Part shown: in pieces, positions 7,552 to 16,581 of the stretch
Position numbering within the stretch: the stretch's first letter is position 1
How the letters are laid out: the number at the start of each line of letters is the position of its first letter
Source of the DNA: an uncultured Cohaesibacter sp.
Lineage (GTDB): Bacteria > Pseudomonadota > Alphaproteobacteria > Rhizobiales > Cohaesibacteraceae
Assembly: GCF_963667045.1 (NCBI RefSeq)
Contig: NZ_OY762934.1
Span: 3,843,501 to 3,907,500 of the forward strand
Direction: 5' to 3'
DNA length: 64,000 nt
Translations under genes and position numbers: made by a program
The notes under the pieces: generated by a model
Database searches by the model: none
Told to the model about the DNA's origin: nothing
The model's input: the letters and a program-made list of their open reading frames with translations, nothing else

Positions 7552-9966
7552 TCAGGCTTTTGTCACTTCAACCAGATTGGTGTGTTGCGGATTGCCTTTT
7601 GCCAATGCCGTTGGCCGCTGGGATGTCAGGCTGTTTATGGATCCGACAATGTCATTGCCGCTCTCGTCGGTTTTGTGCCAGATGCCTTGCTCAAGAGCGA
7701 CGACACCGGGCATGATGCGCGGCGTGATTTTGGCTTCGATGAAGGTGTAGGCCCGTTTGCTCTGGATCCGAACCCTGTCGCTATCTTTGATCCCTCGATC
7801 CTTTGCATCGATCGGGTTGATCCAGAGATTATCGGTGACGGCCTGACGCAGCACTTTGACATTGTGATAGGTGGAATGGGTTCGCCCCTTTGGATGGCGT
7901 CCGAACAACTGAAGCGGGAAGGTCTTGCGTGTGTCTCGATCCTCATAGCTCTCCCAAGCGGCCGTATATTCAGGCAGCGGAGTGATGACGTCGCCTTCAG
8001 CAAGCTCCCAGGTGCTGGCAATGTCTGCCAATTGTTCGGAATAGATCTCAATCTTCCCACTTGGTGTGCGAAGAGGATGCGCCTTGGGGTCAGACCGGAA
8101 GCCTGCGAGGCCAACCTTTGTTTCTTCCGGGGCGTTGCGCTTGATCATGCCCATTGCACGCGCCGTCTCAAGATCAGGAAGGTCCGGGTCACTCTTGCGC
8201 ATGTGTTCGTGGGCAGCCTGAAGCCATTCTTCGAGTGTCTTGTTTTCGGTGAATGCTTCCTCGACCCCGAGTTCCTTTGACAGAAGGGTGCAAACGTCCC
8301 AGGCGGACTTGCACTCATACATCGGGTCGATGACCGGCGATAAATAGATCGGTCCTCCCATCTCCCCAACTGCATAGCCATTTTCGATGATGTCGCGGGT
8401 CTCAAAGTTTGTGACATCCGGCAGCAATATGTCGGCGAACTTGGCGCTGGGGGTCATATGGGTGTCGATGACCAGAATGAATTCGCACTGGGATTCATCT
8501 TCAAGGATCTCTTTGGTCTTCTTGATATCCGAGTGCTGATTGATGAGGGCGTTGCTGGCATAGTTCCAAATGAACTTGATCGGGTTTTTAAGCTTCTCGG
8601 CCCCTTTGATGCCGTCTGCCAGGGCAGTCATTTCGGGGCCTCGTGTGACCGCATCAGTCCACAGAAAGCAAGGGATGGTGGCCTTGACCTTATTCTCCGG
8701 GATCGGCAGGAGAGGAACCGGATAGGTGTAATTTCCGGGCTCTTCGCCAAGATTGGTGCCCGGCAACCCAATGTTGCCGGTCAAAATGGGTAACATGCAG
8801 ATGGCGCGCGCGGTCTGCTCACCGTTGACCTGCCGCTGAGGTCCCCAGCCCTGCGCGACGAAGACCGGATCGGTTTGGCCAATCTCTCGCGCCAGGCGGG
8901 CAATCCTGTCTGACGGGATGCCGGTGATCTCGGCTGCCCATTGGGGCGTTTTTGCCACCTTGTCGGGCCCGCTGCCCAGAATATAGTCCTTGTAAGATCC
9001 GTTCTTGGGAGCGCTTTTGGGAAGCGTTTTGGCGTCATAGCCGATGCAGTGCGTGTCCAGAAATGCCTGATCAACACGCTCTTCCGTTATCAGAATATAG
9101 GCTATGGCGTTGACCAGCGCAGCGTCGGTTCCCGGGCGTATCGGGATCCACTCGTCTTCTTTGCCCAACATGCTATCGGTATAGATGGGGTCGATAAAAA
9201 TAGTGTGGACGCCTTCCGAACGCATGCGCTCGGTGATCTGATAGACCTCGCCGCCGCCACTCATCCGCGTTTGAGCGGGATTGTAGCCAAAAAAGACGCA
9301 CAATTTTGCATTGCTGATTTCTGTGCTCAGGCTGCGGTGGTCAACATAATCCTCGCCATAGGTGTATGCGAGGGCACACTCGATCTGACCCTTGCTATAG
9401 GTGTTGTGATAGCCAAGATAGCCGCCAATCGTGCTCAGAAATCGGTAGCAGCATCTCTCGCCATTGAAATTATAGCCGACGGTGCCCGTGCCATACTGGT
9501 AGTAGATGGCATCATTGCCATAAGTGTCGATGGTGTGCCTGAGACGATCGGCAATCGTTTTGATTGCCTCGTCCCAGCTGATGCGTTCGAATTTCCCCTC
9601 ACCGCGTTTGCCAACGCGCTTCATGGGATATTGAAGCCGGTCTTCAGAATATACCCGGTGTTTGGCTGAGCGCCCCCTCAGACACGCACGAACCTGATGC
9701 TGGGAGAAGTGATCCTTGCCCGTGGCTCCATTGTCTTCCTGCGTGATCCAGCGGATCTTGCCATCAACCACATGGCATTTGAGCGGACATCTGCTGCCGC
9801 AATTGACAACACAGGCATTCATGACCTCGCGCTCCTGTGTTCCAACAATAGAGCAGACGGTCTTTTCAGTACGGTGCCATGGAAAGGAATAGGGCAGGGA
9901 TGCGCTCATCCCATCGAGCTTACTCTTCAAGAAGTTGGTGAGGTTGGCCATCATCATCCCAGTCAT
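7552..9966 (-). CDS. dmsA: DmsA/YnfE-type S-oxide or N-oxide reductase, catalytic subunit
   Basis: An 804-residue molybdopterin enzyme with close similarity along its length to E. coli DmsA. It binds a [4Fe-4S] cluster through Cys52, Cys56, Cys60 and Cys95 and the molybdopterin cofactor over the rest of the chain. Two features are odd. The N-terminus has no twin-arginine Tat motif, although E. coli DmsA is exported by Tat. The segment that in DmsA contains the serine molybdenum ligand (TRSWPP block) is shortened, and residues 160-177 here read TGTVGYNFNGERCCYRFL. The reductase could therefore be a cytoplasm-facing or differently liganded variant. No clear ribosome site precedes ATG 9966; in-frame Mets at residues 4-6 are alternatives. 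Confidence 0.87.
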   Translation of the reverse strand: MTGMMMANLTNFLKSKLDGMSASLPYSFPWHRTEKTVCSIVGTQEREVMNACVVNCGSRCPLKCHVVDGKIRWITQEDNGATGKDHFSQHQVRACLRGRSAKHRVYSEDRLQYPMKRVGKRGEGKFERISWDEAIKTIADRLRHTIDTYGNDAIYYQYGTGTVGYNFNGERCCYRFLSTIGGYLGYHNTYSKGQIECALAYTYGEDYVDHRSLSTEISNAKLCVFFGYNPAQTRMSGGGEVYQITERMRSEGVHTIFIDPIYTDSMLGKEDEWIPIRPGTDAALVNAIAYILITEERVDQAFLDTHCIGYDAKTLPKSAPKNGSYKDYILGSGPDKVAKTPQWAAEITGIPSDRIARLAREIGQTDPVFVAQGWGPQRQVNGEQTARAICMLPILTGNIGLPGTNLGEEPGNYTYPVPLLPIPENKVKATIPCFLWTDAVTRGPEMTALADGIKGAEKLKNPIKFIWNYASNALINQHSDIKKTKEILEDESQCEFILVIDTHMTPSAKFADILLPDVTNFETRDIIENGYAVGEMGGPIYLSPVIDPMYECKSAWDVCTLLSKELGVEEAFTENKTLEEWLQAAHEHMRKSDPDLPDLETARAMGMIKRNAPEETKVGLAGFRSDPKAHPLRTPSGKIEIYSEQLADIASTWELAEGDVITPLPEYTAAWESYEDRDTRKTFPLQLFGRHPKGRTHSTYHNVKVLRQAVTDNLWINPIDAKDRGIKDSDRVRIQSKRAYTFIEAKITPRIMPGVVALEQGIWHKTDESGNDIVGSINSLTSQRPTALAKGNPQHTNLVEVTKA

Positions 9967-10022
9967 TTCAGCTGATGTTTGATCAGAATTGCTAGGAATC
10001 TAATTTCATATTCAAGTTAAAG

Positions 10023-10054
10023 ATATGACTAATGTCAAAAAATATGACTAATGT
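10023..10054. promoter_or_regulatory. Direct repeat upstream of dmsA, candidate operator
   Basis: The 13-base word ATATGACTAATGT occurs at 10023-10035 and 10042-10054, a period of 19 bases (nearly two helical turns), about 57-88 bases upstream of the dmsA start. This position suits an activator or repressor site for the operon. I see no FNR-type palindrome here. The binding protein is unknown. Confidence 0.35.
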
Positions 10055-10095
10055 ACATTTTCGGAGCGGGAGGCCGAAGTGTGATATGGGGGACC

Positions 10096-10215
10096 GCCGT
10101 GCTCTGTCATCATTGGCTCAAGATTACTTGAGCTTATGCCGTATCTGCAGTCCCAATGGACTGCCTGCAAGATCACATCACCCTGAAAATAGCGCCACTT
10201 GAAGCCTTCATGCAT
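10096..10215 (-). pseudogene. IS6-family transposase, N-terminal remnant
   Basis: Reading on the minus strand, the peptide FKWRYFQGDVILQAVHWD and the following 18 residues match the start of IS6/IS26-type transposases (compare FKGRHFQRDIILWAVRWY). The match ends after about 40 residues at an EHG motif and then leaves the family. There is no DDE domain, so this is a scar of an old insertion. Confidence 0.65.
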
Positions 10216-10488
10216 GCACCGTATCTGTTTGAATTTCATCCTATAATTGACGGTACATTTTGTGCAATCGAACGCCATTCCTCTGGTCTTTAGTGTATTG
10301 AGGCAGTTGGCACGGAGGTGTATTGGCTTTGGCAATTAGAGATTGTCTGACATGGTGTTGTACTTAACGCAGAAAAGCAGCTCTTTAAGTTCCAGTTTAT
10401 GGAAATTTTACCTAAGTAAAGCTTCCTAAGGATATGTCATCCTTCCGGGAGAGAAACTGGAATGCGTACTTAGGTCTTAACTAGCAAT

Positions 10489-10504
10489 ATATGCTCAAGC
10501 ATAT
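10489..10504. promoter_or_regulatory. Palindromic operator 1 upstream of hipBA
   Basis: ATATGCT-CA-AGCATAT is a perfect seven-base inverted repeat with a two-base centre. The same arms occur at 10563-10578, 74 bases downstream (about seven helical turns). Paired operators bound by HipB dimers are known for hip autoregulation, although the E. coli sequence differs. It lies about 90-105 bases upstream of the first hipB ATG. Confidence 0.6.
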
Positions 10505-10562
10505 CGTTTTCCGGCTTCGATATGCCCAAGAAGATCAATCTTGCAAAAGCACCATATTTTTG

Positions 10563-10578
10563 ATATGCTATAGCATAT
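10563..10578. promoter_or_regulatory. Palindromic operator 2 upstream of hipBA
   Basis: ATATGCT-AT-AGCATAT, a perfect palindrome with the same arms as the site at 10489-10504, ends 17 bases before the first hipB ATG. It would cover the promoter, as expected for autorepression by a HipB-HipA complex. A further half-site-like ATATGC lies between the two. Confidence 0.6.
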
Positions 10579-10594
10579 GATATAAATAAAAAAT

Positions 10595-10915
10595 ATGTTA
10601 GAACGTATCATTATGGCGAGTGAGTTATTCGAAGATATCAAACGGGCACGCGCGGAAAAGCGCCTCAGTCAACGGGACTTGGGGCGTCTTCTTGGTATGC
10701 CGCAAAGCCATATTTCTAAAATAGAGAGTGGTGCGGTTGATATTAAGCTCTCGAGTCTTACCCAAATTTGCCGGGTTCTTGACCTTGAATTGCAGCTTGT
10801 ACCACGCAAAAACGTTCCGGCGGTTGAGGCCATCATCAAGGCTTCTTCATCGAGACTAACAGAGCAAGAGGCTCCGCGTCCTGCCTATTCTCTGGAGGAG
10901 GATGAAGATGAATGA
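10595..10915 (+). CDS. hipB: HipB-type antitoxin, XRE-family DNA-binding protein
   Basis: A 106-residue protein with an XRE helix-turn-helix over about residues 10-70 (LSQRDLGRLLGMPQSHISKI) and an acidic C-terminal tail. It should bind and neutralise the HipA kinase encoded next and repress their shared promoter through the paired palindromes upstream. An internal ATG at 10613 is an alternative start; neither has a convincing ribosome site. The gene overlaps hipA by 14 bases, as in most hip loci. Confidence 0.85.
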   Translation: MLERIIMASELFEDIKRARAEKRLSQRDLGRLLGMPQSHISKIESGAVDIKLSSLTQICRVLDLELQLVPRKNVPAVEAIIKASSSRLTEQEAPRPAYSLEEDEDE

Positions 10916-12143
10916 AATTACGGCTCTCAATGTTCTTCTGCATGACAAGCTGATCGGGTCGATTTCTCTTCTGCCGGGGGATCGTTCCATTTTCGCTTTT
11001 ACGGAGAGCTATATTGAAGATCAATCCCGCGATGTGTTGAGCCTTTCTTTCAAGGATCAGTATGGCGAGTTGATTACCGATCACCGCGCAACAGGCCCAA
11101 AGCTTCATCCCTTCTTCTCCAATCTTCTGCCGGAAGGCTCCTTGCGCCGTTATCTTGCCGAACGAGCTGGCGTCAAGCAGGTTCGTGAACTGTACCTGCT
11201 CTGGATATTAGGACAGGACTTACCGGGGGCCGTGAGGGTTGAGCCTAGTGATGGTAATGCTTTTCCGATCCTGTCGAGCGATGAGACGGAGAAGCAAAGA
11301 CAGGATCGGCGAGACAAGGCTCTGCGCTTTTCGCTCGCTGGGGTGCAACTTAAATTCTCGGCTCTGCGTAATGATGGCAAGAATGGTGGACTTGTTATCC
11401 CTGCCTCAGGACTTGGCGGCGAGTGGATCGTAAAGCTTCCAGCGGAGCGTTTTGAACGGGTGCCGGAGAATGAATATTCTTTCATGACTCTCGCCCGTAT
11501 GATCGGCATTGATGTACCCGAGATTGATCTTCTCAATGTTAAGGATATTGAGGGGCTTCCTGATGGCCTCGGTCGGCTGGAGGGAGAGAAGGCTTTCATC
11601 ATCAAGCGTTTTGATCGGACAGATGATGGCCCTGTTCATATAGAAGATTTTGCGCAGGTTTTTGGGGTTCTACCGGAGAACAAATATGGCAAGGCCAGCT
11701 ATCGCAATATCGCGACGGTGTTGGGCATCGAGACGGATCAGACAGACATTGCCGAATTCATCCGCCGTTTGGTTTTCTCTACCTTGATCGGCAATGATGA
11801 TATGCATTTGAAAAATTGGTCGTTGATCTTTCATGATAGGAAAGTGGCTAGTCTAGCTCCTGCCTACGACTTGCTATCGACCATTGCCTATCTGCCAAGT
11901 GAGACAGCGGCTCTAAAATATGCCCGTACAAACAAAATGGCCGAACTGGATTTTGATGAACTGGCCTATTTGGCTGACAAGGCTCGGTTGCCTGAAAAGC
12001 TCGTGCTGGATACGGCGAAAGAGACGGTTTCAGTCTTTCTGGATGTCTGGGCCAAGGAAAAGAACAATCTGCATCTTGATGCGGAGATTGTTGCTGTTGT
12101 CGATGCGCATCTTGCCAAGCTGGCGCTTATATCCGGCAAATGA
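10902..12143 (+). CDS. hipA: HipA-type serine/threonine kinase toxin
   Basis: A full-length 413-residue HipA protein. The N-terminal subdomain (couple-HipA region) covers about 1-110. Kinase features are the loop FSLAGVQLKFSAL (143-155) with a possible regulatory Ser144, Lys178, the catalytic NDDMHLKN (298-305) and the metal-binding Asp323 in APAYDLLS. HipA toxins phosphorylate aminoacyl-tRNA synthetases, usually GltX, and cause growth arrest. Nothing looks disabled. It overlaps hipB and is followed by an IS3-type element, so the pair sits in mobile DNA. Confidence 0.87.
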   Translation: MKMNEITALNVLLHDKLIGSISLLPGDRSIFAFTESYIEDQSRDVLSLSFKDQYGELITDHRATGPKLHPFFSNLLPEGSLRRYLAERAGVKQVRELYLLWILGQDLPGAVRVEPSDGNAFPILSSDETEKQRQDRRDKALRFSLAGVQLKFSALRNDGKNGGLVIPASGLGGEWIVKLPAERFERVPENEYSFMTLARMIGIDVPEIDLLNVKDIEGLPDGLGRLEGEKAFIIKRFDRTDDGPVHIEDFAQVFGVLPENKYGKASYRNIATVLGIETDQTDIAEFIRRLVFSTLIGNDDMHLKNWSLIFHDRKVASLAPAYDLLSTIAYLPSETAALKYARTNKMAELDFDELAYLADKARLPEKLVLDTAKETVSVFLDVWAKEKNNLHLDAEIVAVVDAHLAKLALISGK

Positions 12144-12525
12144 GGCGCAATCCTTTTTGAAAAGGCGCTTTACCGGGAGTGCCCGCTCGTCTGTGTATCG
12201 GGTCAGGCTGATCCTCCCCCAATGAACTGGTCCACCGTTATAGTTAGGAAAACGGAGGATTCGCTATGGCGAACAAACGACCCAAGCCGGAAGAAATTGT
12301 CACGAAGTTGCGTCAGGTTGAGATCTTGACGGGGCAAGGAATGCCTCGCCTCGATGCGATCCGTCAGATTGGCGTGACTGAGCAAACCTATTCAGATGGA
12401 AGAAGAAGTTCGGGGGGATGGGCACAGATCAGCTCAAGGAACTCAAGCGCCATCAGAAAGAGAATGAGCGCTTGAGAAAGGCGGTTTCTGATCTGACTCT
12501 GGACAAGCTGATCCTGTCTGAAGCT

Positions 12526-13802
12526 GGAGACCCGCAAAAACCGCTTGATTTGACCGCTGGAAATCCATCAAGGCTGGCGGCCACGGCTCATTTCAGCGCT
12601 GATTGCGCTATTTTCGATGATATTGGGTCTTCTTTCTGCCCTTTTGGGCAGACTCATGCCATGGCGCTTCTGCGTTCATGGAAGATCAAGCGATCAAAAT
12701 TGTAGGCGAGGTTGGCCAGCGTCAGTTTCGTTTCAGCCCGAGCAATCCCGATCGTGCGTATGAACAGGCCGTAGCGGTTCTTCTGATGGGCAAAGACATG
12801 CTCGACACGAGCACGTATCGATGACTTTCTTCGCATTGGCACGGGATGTTGCCATCGGCATGGGTTTGCCTGCTGGCTTGCGTCGATGGACTTGGCTTGT
12901 CAGCATGTTGCTGGCCAGCCATTTCTCATTGCTCTGAGAACGATAGGCACTATCAGCCCAGACATCGGAGGCAGTATTGTCCTTACACAAGACATATCTT
13001 AACTGACGCCCGTCCGCATCAGCGGCCGACGTCACCATGCTGCCCCTTATGAAGCCGAATTTGCGATCAATGCTGATATGGCTCTTGTAGCCAAATACTG
13101 GAAGGGCAATCTGAGGCAATGGTGTTCCGTCTGGCCGATAGCGCACTTTTCCGCCAATCTTCAGTGTCCAGCGAGCATTGGTATCCTTTTGCGCGGCCTT
13201 ATTCGGCTGATCTGGCCAAATCTCTTTGGCAGACTTGCCTTCCTTGACCGCCTCCTTCTCGCCATCGGTATTGCGTTGCTTGGGAGCGGGAACCAAAGTG
13301 GCATCCACTATCTGTCCCGACATAGGGATGTAGCCCTTCTTGTGCAATTGCCAATCAAAGGCCTTCATGACGCGCTTCAGGGTACCGGTCTCCGTCATGC
13401 GATTGCGGAAATGACGGATGGTATTCTCGTCGGGAGTGGAGCCCCCCAATTCAAAGTTCAGAAACCGCATCCAGGACAGGCGATCACGGATCATGAATTC
13501 CATTTTGGCATCGGACAAATTGTGCTGAGCCTGCAGGATCAGGACCTTGAACATGGACACAGGGTCAAACGGAGGGCGACCGCCCTTGGACCCACCACCG
13601 TAGCCGAGACCTTCAACAAGCCAGACACGAAAATACTCAAAGTCAATCGTGGCATCGAGAACCTCAAGAGGATCACCATGCTTGCTCAGACGTTCAAGAT
13701 GCTCGGGCAAACCGAAAAGATTGCTTGGATTCATGCCATATCCCCCATGACATCAGGGAATCACACACCCGTCAAAATTGCGAGAGGTTTTTGCGGGGCT
13801 CC
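12526..13802. mobile_element. IS5-type insertion sequence with terminal repeats and AGCT duplication
   Basis: The ends are inverted repeats: GGAGACCCGCAAAAACC at 12526-12542 and its complement at 13786-13802, differing at one base of 17. AGCT flanks both ends (12522-12525 and 13803-13806), a four-base target duplication. The element is 1277 bases long and carries one transposase gene on the minus strand. It lies inside the orfA of an IS3-type element, so it arrived later. Confidence 0.8.
12654..13734 (-). pseudogene. IS5-family transposase with a frameshift near the C-terminus
   Basis: The protein starts MNPSNLFGLPEHL, with DUF772-type N-terminal features and the DDE motif residues in VDATLV and the VWADSAY stretch. 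The reading frame is correct until about 12832, then shifts by one base. The remaining 55 residues (RARVEHVFAHQKNR ... LANLAYNF, including the catalytic Glu of VEHVFAH) continue in another frame and end at 12654. The frameshift separates the last catalytic residue from the rest, so the transposase is probably inactive unless the shift is programmed or a sequencing error. Confidence 0.75.
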
Positions 13803-13921
13803 AGCTCCCTGTTTTTGATTGTGCTCTGCGAAGAGTTGTTGTAACCACCCGATTGGCACCGCCTACTGGAGTTGGTCTGGATGGCTTAAGACAGGTCATT
13901 AACGACGTCGTTTGCGACGTG

Positions 13922-14936
13922 TCTTAGGTGTTTGGTCCCGGGATTTGATGGATCGGATTTATTTTGAATTTTTCCGGTTCCTCTGTCCACTTTTTGCAGA
14001 TGAATTCGTATGGGGTCAGGCCCCTTAGCGTCTTCAATCGTCTAGCGAAGTTGTAGGCGTCGATGAAAACAGCCAGATGCTTCTGGAGTTGCTCGTGACC
14101 GCCGTAATGGAACCGTTTGACGGTGGCATCCTTAATCGTCCGGTTCATCCTCTCGACCTGACCGTTGGTCCATGGGTGCTTCACCTTTGTCAGGCGGTGT
14201 TCAATGCCGTTTCCAGTGCAGACCCGGTCAAAGATGTGCTTGACCTCATGGAGATCGCGCGCCCGGTTAGTGAACTGGATGCCATTGTCGGTCAGAACGG
14301 TATGGATGGTATAGGGCACAGTTGCGACCAGATTACGCAGGAACTGTGCAGCATTCATCTTTCCTGCCTTGGTATAGAGTTCGACGAAGGCATACTTGGA
14401 TGTCCGGTCAATAGCCACAAAGAGATAGATCTTGCCTTCAGCTGTCTGCACCTCAGCAATATCGATATGGAAATAGCCGATCGGATAGCTCTTGAAACGC
14501 TTCTTTGGCTGCTTGTCGCCTTCGACATTTGGTAGCCGTGAAACTCCATGTCTTTGCAGGCATCTGTGTAGTGAGGAGCGCGTCAGATGTGGGATTGTCG
14601 GCTGGAGTGCATAAAGGCAGTCGTCGAGAGGCAGCAAGGTGTGCCTGCGGAAGGCGACAATGGTCGCTTCTTCTTGCCGCGACAGCACCGTCGAACGTGG
14701 TTCCTTCGGCCCGGTTCTCAAGTCCGTTTGTGAAGCACGCTTCTTCCACTTCACGACCGTTTTCTGATTGATGCCATATCGCTTCGAAAGCGCTCTCAGG
14801 CTCTCTTGACTATTTTGTATTGCTCGACGGACTGTCTTTGTCGTCGTGGCGCTGCCGTGTAGAACTTGGCCCATAGTGCTTCCCTCCATTCAAATGAGAA
14901 AGGTGCACCATCAAAGCCTGGGATCAAACAACTAGA
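13922..14936. mobile_element. IS481-type insertion sequence
   Basis: The transposase gene is bracketed by an imperfect inverted repeat with core TGTTTGRTCCCRGG, read inward from about 13922 on the left and from about 14936 on the right. The left repeat runs into the 3' end of the gene. Exact ends and target duplication could not be fixed by eye. Confidence 0.6.
13924..14874 (-). CDS. IS481-family transposase
   Basis: An intact 316-residue integrase-fold transposase. An N-terminal helix-turn-helix (about 15-60) precedes the catalytic core with the first Asp in HIDIAEV, the second in TDNGIQF and the Glu in NGQVERMNRTIK. I chose ATG 14874 because GGAGGG stands just before it; an upstream in-frame ATG at 14889 overlaps this ribosome site. 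It lies within its own terminal repeats and appears complete. Confidence 0.85.
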   Translation of the reverse strand: MGQVLHGSATTTKTVRRAIQNSQESLRALSKRYGINQKTVVKWKKRASQTDLRTGPKEPRSTVLSRQEEATIVAFRRHTLLPLDDCLYALQPTIPHLTRSSLHRCLQRHGVSRLPNVEGDKQPKKRFKSYPIGYFHIDIAEVQTAEGKIYLFVAIDRTSKYAFVELYTKAGKMNAAQFLRNLVATVPYTIHTVLTDNGIQFTNRARDLHEVKHIFDRVCTGNGIEHRLTKVKHPWTNGQVERMNRTIKDATVKRFHYGGHEQLQKHLAVFIDAYNFARRLKTLRGLTPYEFICKKWTEEPEKFKINPIHQIPGPNT

Positions 14937-14980
14937 TGTGGTCTTTGCCTTTTAGAAAGACGCAGTTTTCAAAGGAGTTT

Positions 14981-15245
14981 TCACGACTTGTTCTTGCTTT
15001 TCTCGTGATTGCTTCGACAAGCAGCTCTTGCACGGGCAACTTCGGCAGTTTGTTTTTCTGCTCCTCGGTTATAACGGCCAGTTATTTTGATGTCAGAATG
15101 CGTGGCAAGCTGTCTGGTCTGTTCACTATTGGCCCCGGCATCCATAGCTTCCGTAATGCCTCCTGCTCGATAGTATCGTGACCAGATGTCATCTGGGACG
15201 CCAGCGGCTTGAGCAATTTCGCGATACTTCCTTGCAAAGTGTCGA
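14981..15245 (-). pseudogene. Tyrosine recombinase (phage-type integrase), C-terminal fragment
   Basis: The minus-strand frame encodes the last part of a site-specific recombinase: RAGGITEAMDAGA, then ATHSDIKITGRYNRG, which holds the conserved His and the catalytic Tyr of the family. The similarity begins abruptly at about 15245, where the IS3-type sequence on the other strand begins, so the front of the gene was lost. It is the only integrase trace in the window and a possible relic of the island's own recombinase. Confidence 0.6.
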
Positions 15246-15539
15246 TGAAACCACAGCACTGCCTTTAAAGTGAAAGTGGCGCTTGCCGCGATCAAGGGCG
15301 AGAAGACTTTGATAGAGCTTTCGCAGCAATTCAACGTTCACGCCAATCAGATCAAGCAATGGAAGGACCAACTGCTGGAGGGGGCGGTTGATGTCTTCGG
15401 TGATGGCCGGAAAGAAGAAGCCGCTCCAACGGTTGATGTCAAAAGCCTGCATGCCAAGATCGGGGAATTGACGTTGGAGAATGATTTTTTATCCGGCGCG
15501 CTCACCAAGGCCGGACTGTTGGCGAGCGCAAAGAAATGA
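15246..15539 (+). pseudogene. IS3-family OrfA, N-terminally truncated
   Basis: The frame is open from just after a stop at 15246 and reads NHSTAFKVKVALAAIKGEK, matching the HTH region of IS3-family OrfA proteins, followed by a coiled-coil/leucine zipper part (SLHAKIGELTLENDFLSGAL). The usual Met and first few residues are missing and I see no left terminal repeat, so the left end was lost at the junction with the integrase fragment. It overlaps orfB by four bases, as usual for the family. Confidence 0.7.
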
Positions 15540-16581
15540 TTGACCGGAACCATGAGCTTTCCATATCGCGGCAAGCCAAGACGCTTGGCATCAGTCGTGG
15601 CTGCGTCTATTACCTGCCACGTCCGACATCCGCATCCGATTTGGCCCTGATGCGCCGGATTGATGAGCTTCATCTGGATTACCCTTTCGCCGGGAGCCGG
15701 ATGTTACAATGGCTTTTGAAGGGGGAAGGCTTCGACGTTGGCCGCCTGCATGTCAGAACACTGATGAAGAAGATGGGCATTGAGGCGATTTATCGTCGTC
15801 CCAACACGTCAAAGCCCGAGCCAGGCCACAAGGTTTACCCCTATTTGCTGCGTAATCTTCCCGTCACGAGGCCCAATCAGGTCTGGGCAATGGATATCAG
15901 CTATAGTGCGCCTCGCGCCGGATAGTCCGGGGTGCATATGCTTGGAATGCAAACAGAAAGGAGAAACAGAAGAATGCCTTGCTCCCTGCTGTGAGGAAGC
16001 ATGAGCCGAAGCGGTGGTGACCTGTTGTCAACTAACAGGGTGACGTAGCCCGTGGGAAAAGGGGATTGAGGCGAAGCCATTAAGCCAAGATGGTTCCCGA
16101 GGCTAAGCATTGGAAGGTTGAGGAACACGAACCGGTTCACTCGCATCTGAGGGCTGGAATGTCGCCTCCACCTACATGGCTTATGAGGTGGAATACCGAT
16201 GATGATGCTGGATATGTATGTGGCATCTTGGAACATAAGCAGAAATATAGCCTGCTTTTGTGGCGCTGTGGTGAGAACGCAGTCAGACCATAGCATCGGT
16301 AACGACTTGCGGAAAGCAAGGGTAAAGACTGCGACCGGCAACCGACCCAATGCGTATTAAGTCCAGCATATGAACGAGGGAAGGCATGATGGAATGCCAA
16401 CGATGCCAAGATGCATCTCAAGGGAGTTGACCCTGATATCCATCATGCTGGCGGAGTTCCCGTAGTAGTCTGAGACAGGGAGAGCCTGTTACACGATTCT
16501 GGAATGAGCCAGAACCTGGCGAAGGGGAATAGTTCAAACTGCTTGAAGAGCAAACTACCTGACCAAACGAGGTGAAGACCT

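Larger units (their letters stand above)
9967..10594. other. Intergenic region between dmsA and hipB
   Basis: This 628-base stretch has no intact gene. It holds the dmsA upstream direct repeats, a decayed IS6-type transposase fragment (10096-10215) and, on the right, two palindromic operators for hipBA. The remainder shows no structure I can interpret. Confidence 0.6.
12223..13818 (+). pseudogene. IS3-type orfA, frameshifted and split by an IS5-type insertion
   Basis: The gene starts at ATG 12266 with MANKRPKPEEIV, the usual beginning of IS407-group OrfA proteins. A one-base loss near 12390-12393 shifts the frame (the expected TYYRWKKKF becomes scrambled), and the protein continues in another frame through ENERLRKAVSDLTLDKLIL. 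At 12525 it is cut by the IS5-type element. When one copy of the AGCT duplication is removed the frame continues as E-A-P-C-F-stop, ending at 13818. A likely left end of the IS begins TGAACTGG at 12223. No orfB follows. Confidence 0.7.

Noticed and set aside
9966..10022. FNR-type box upstream of dmsA
   Set aside because: Only one half-site-like ATCAA is present; the TTGAT partner is missing.
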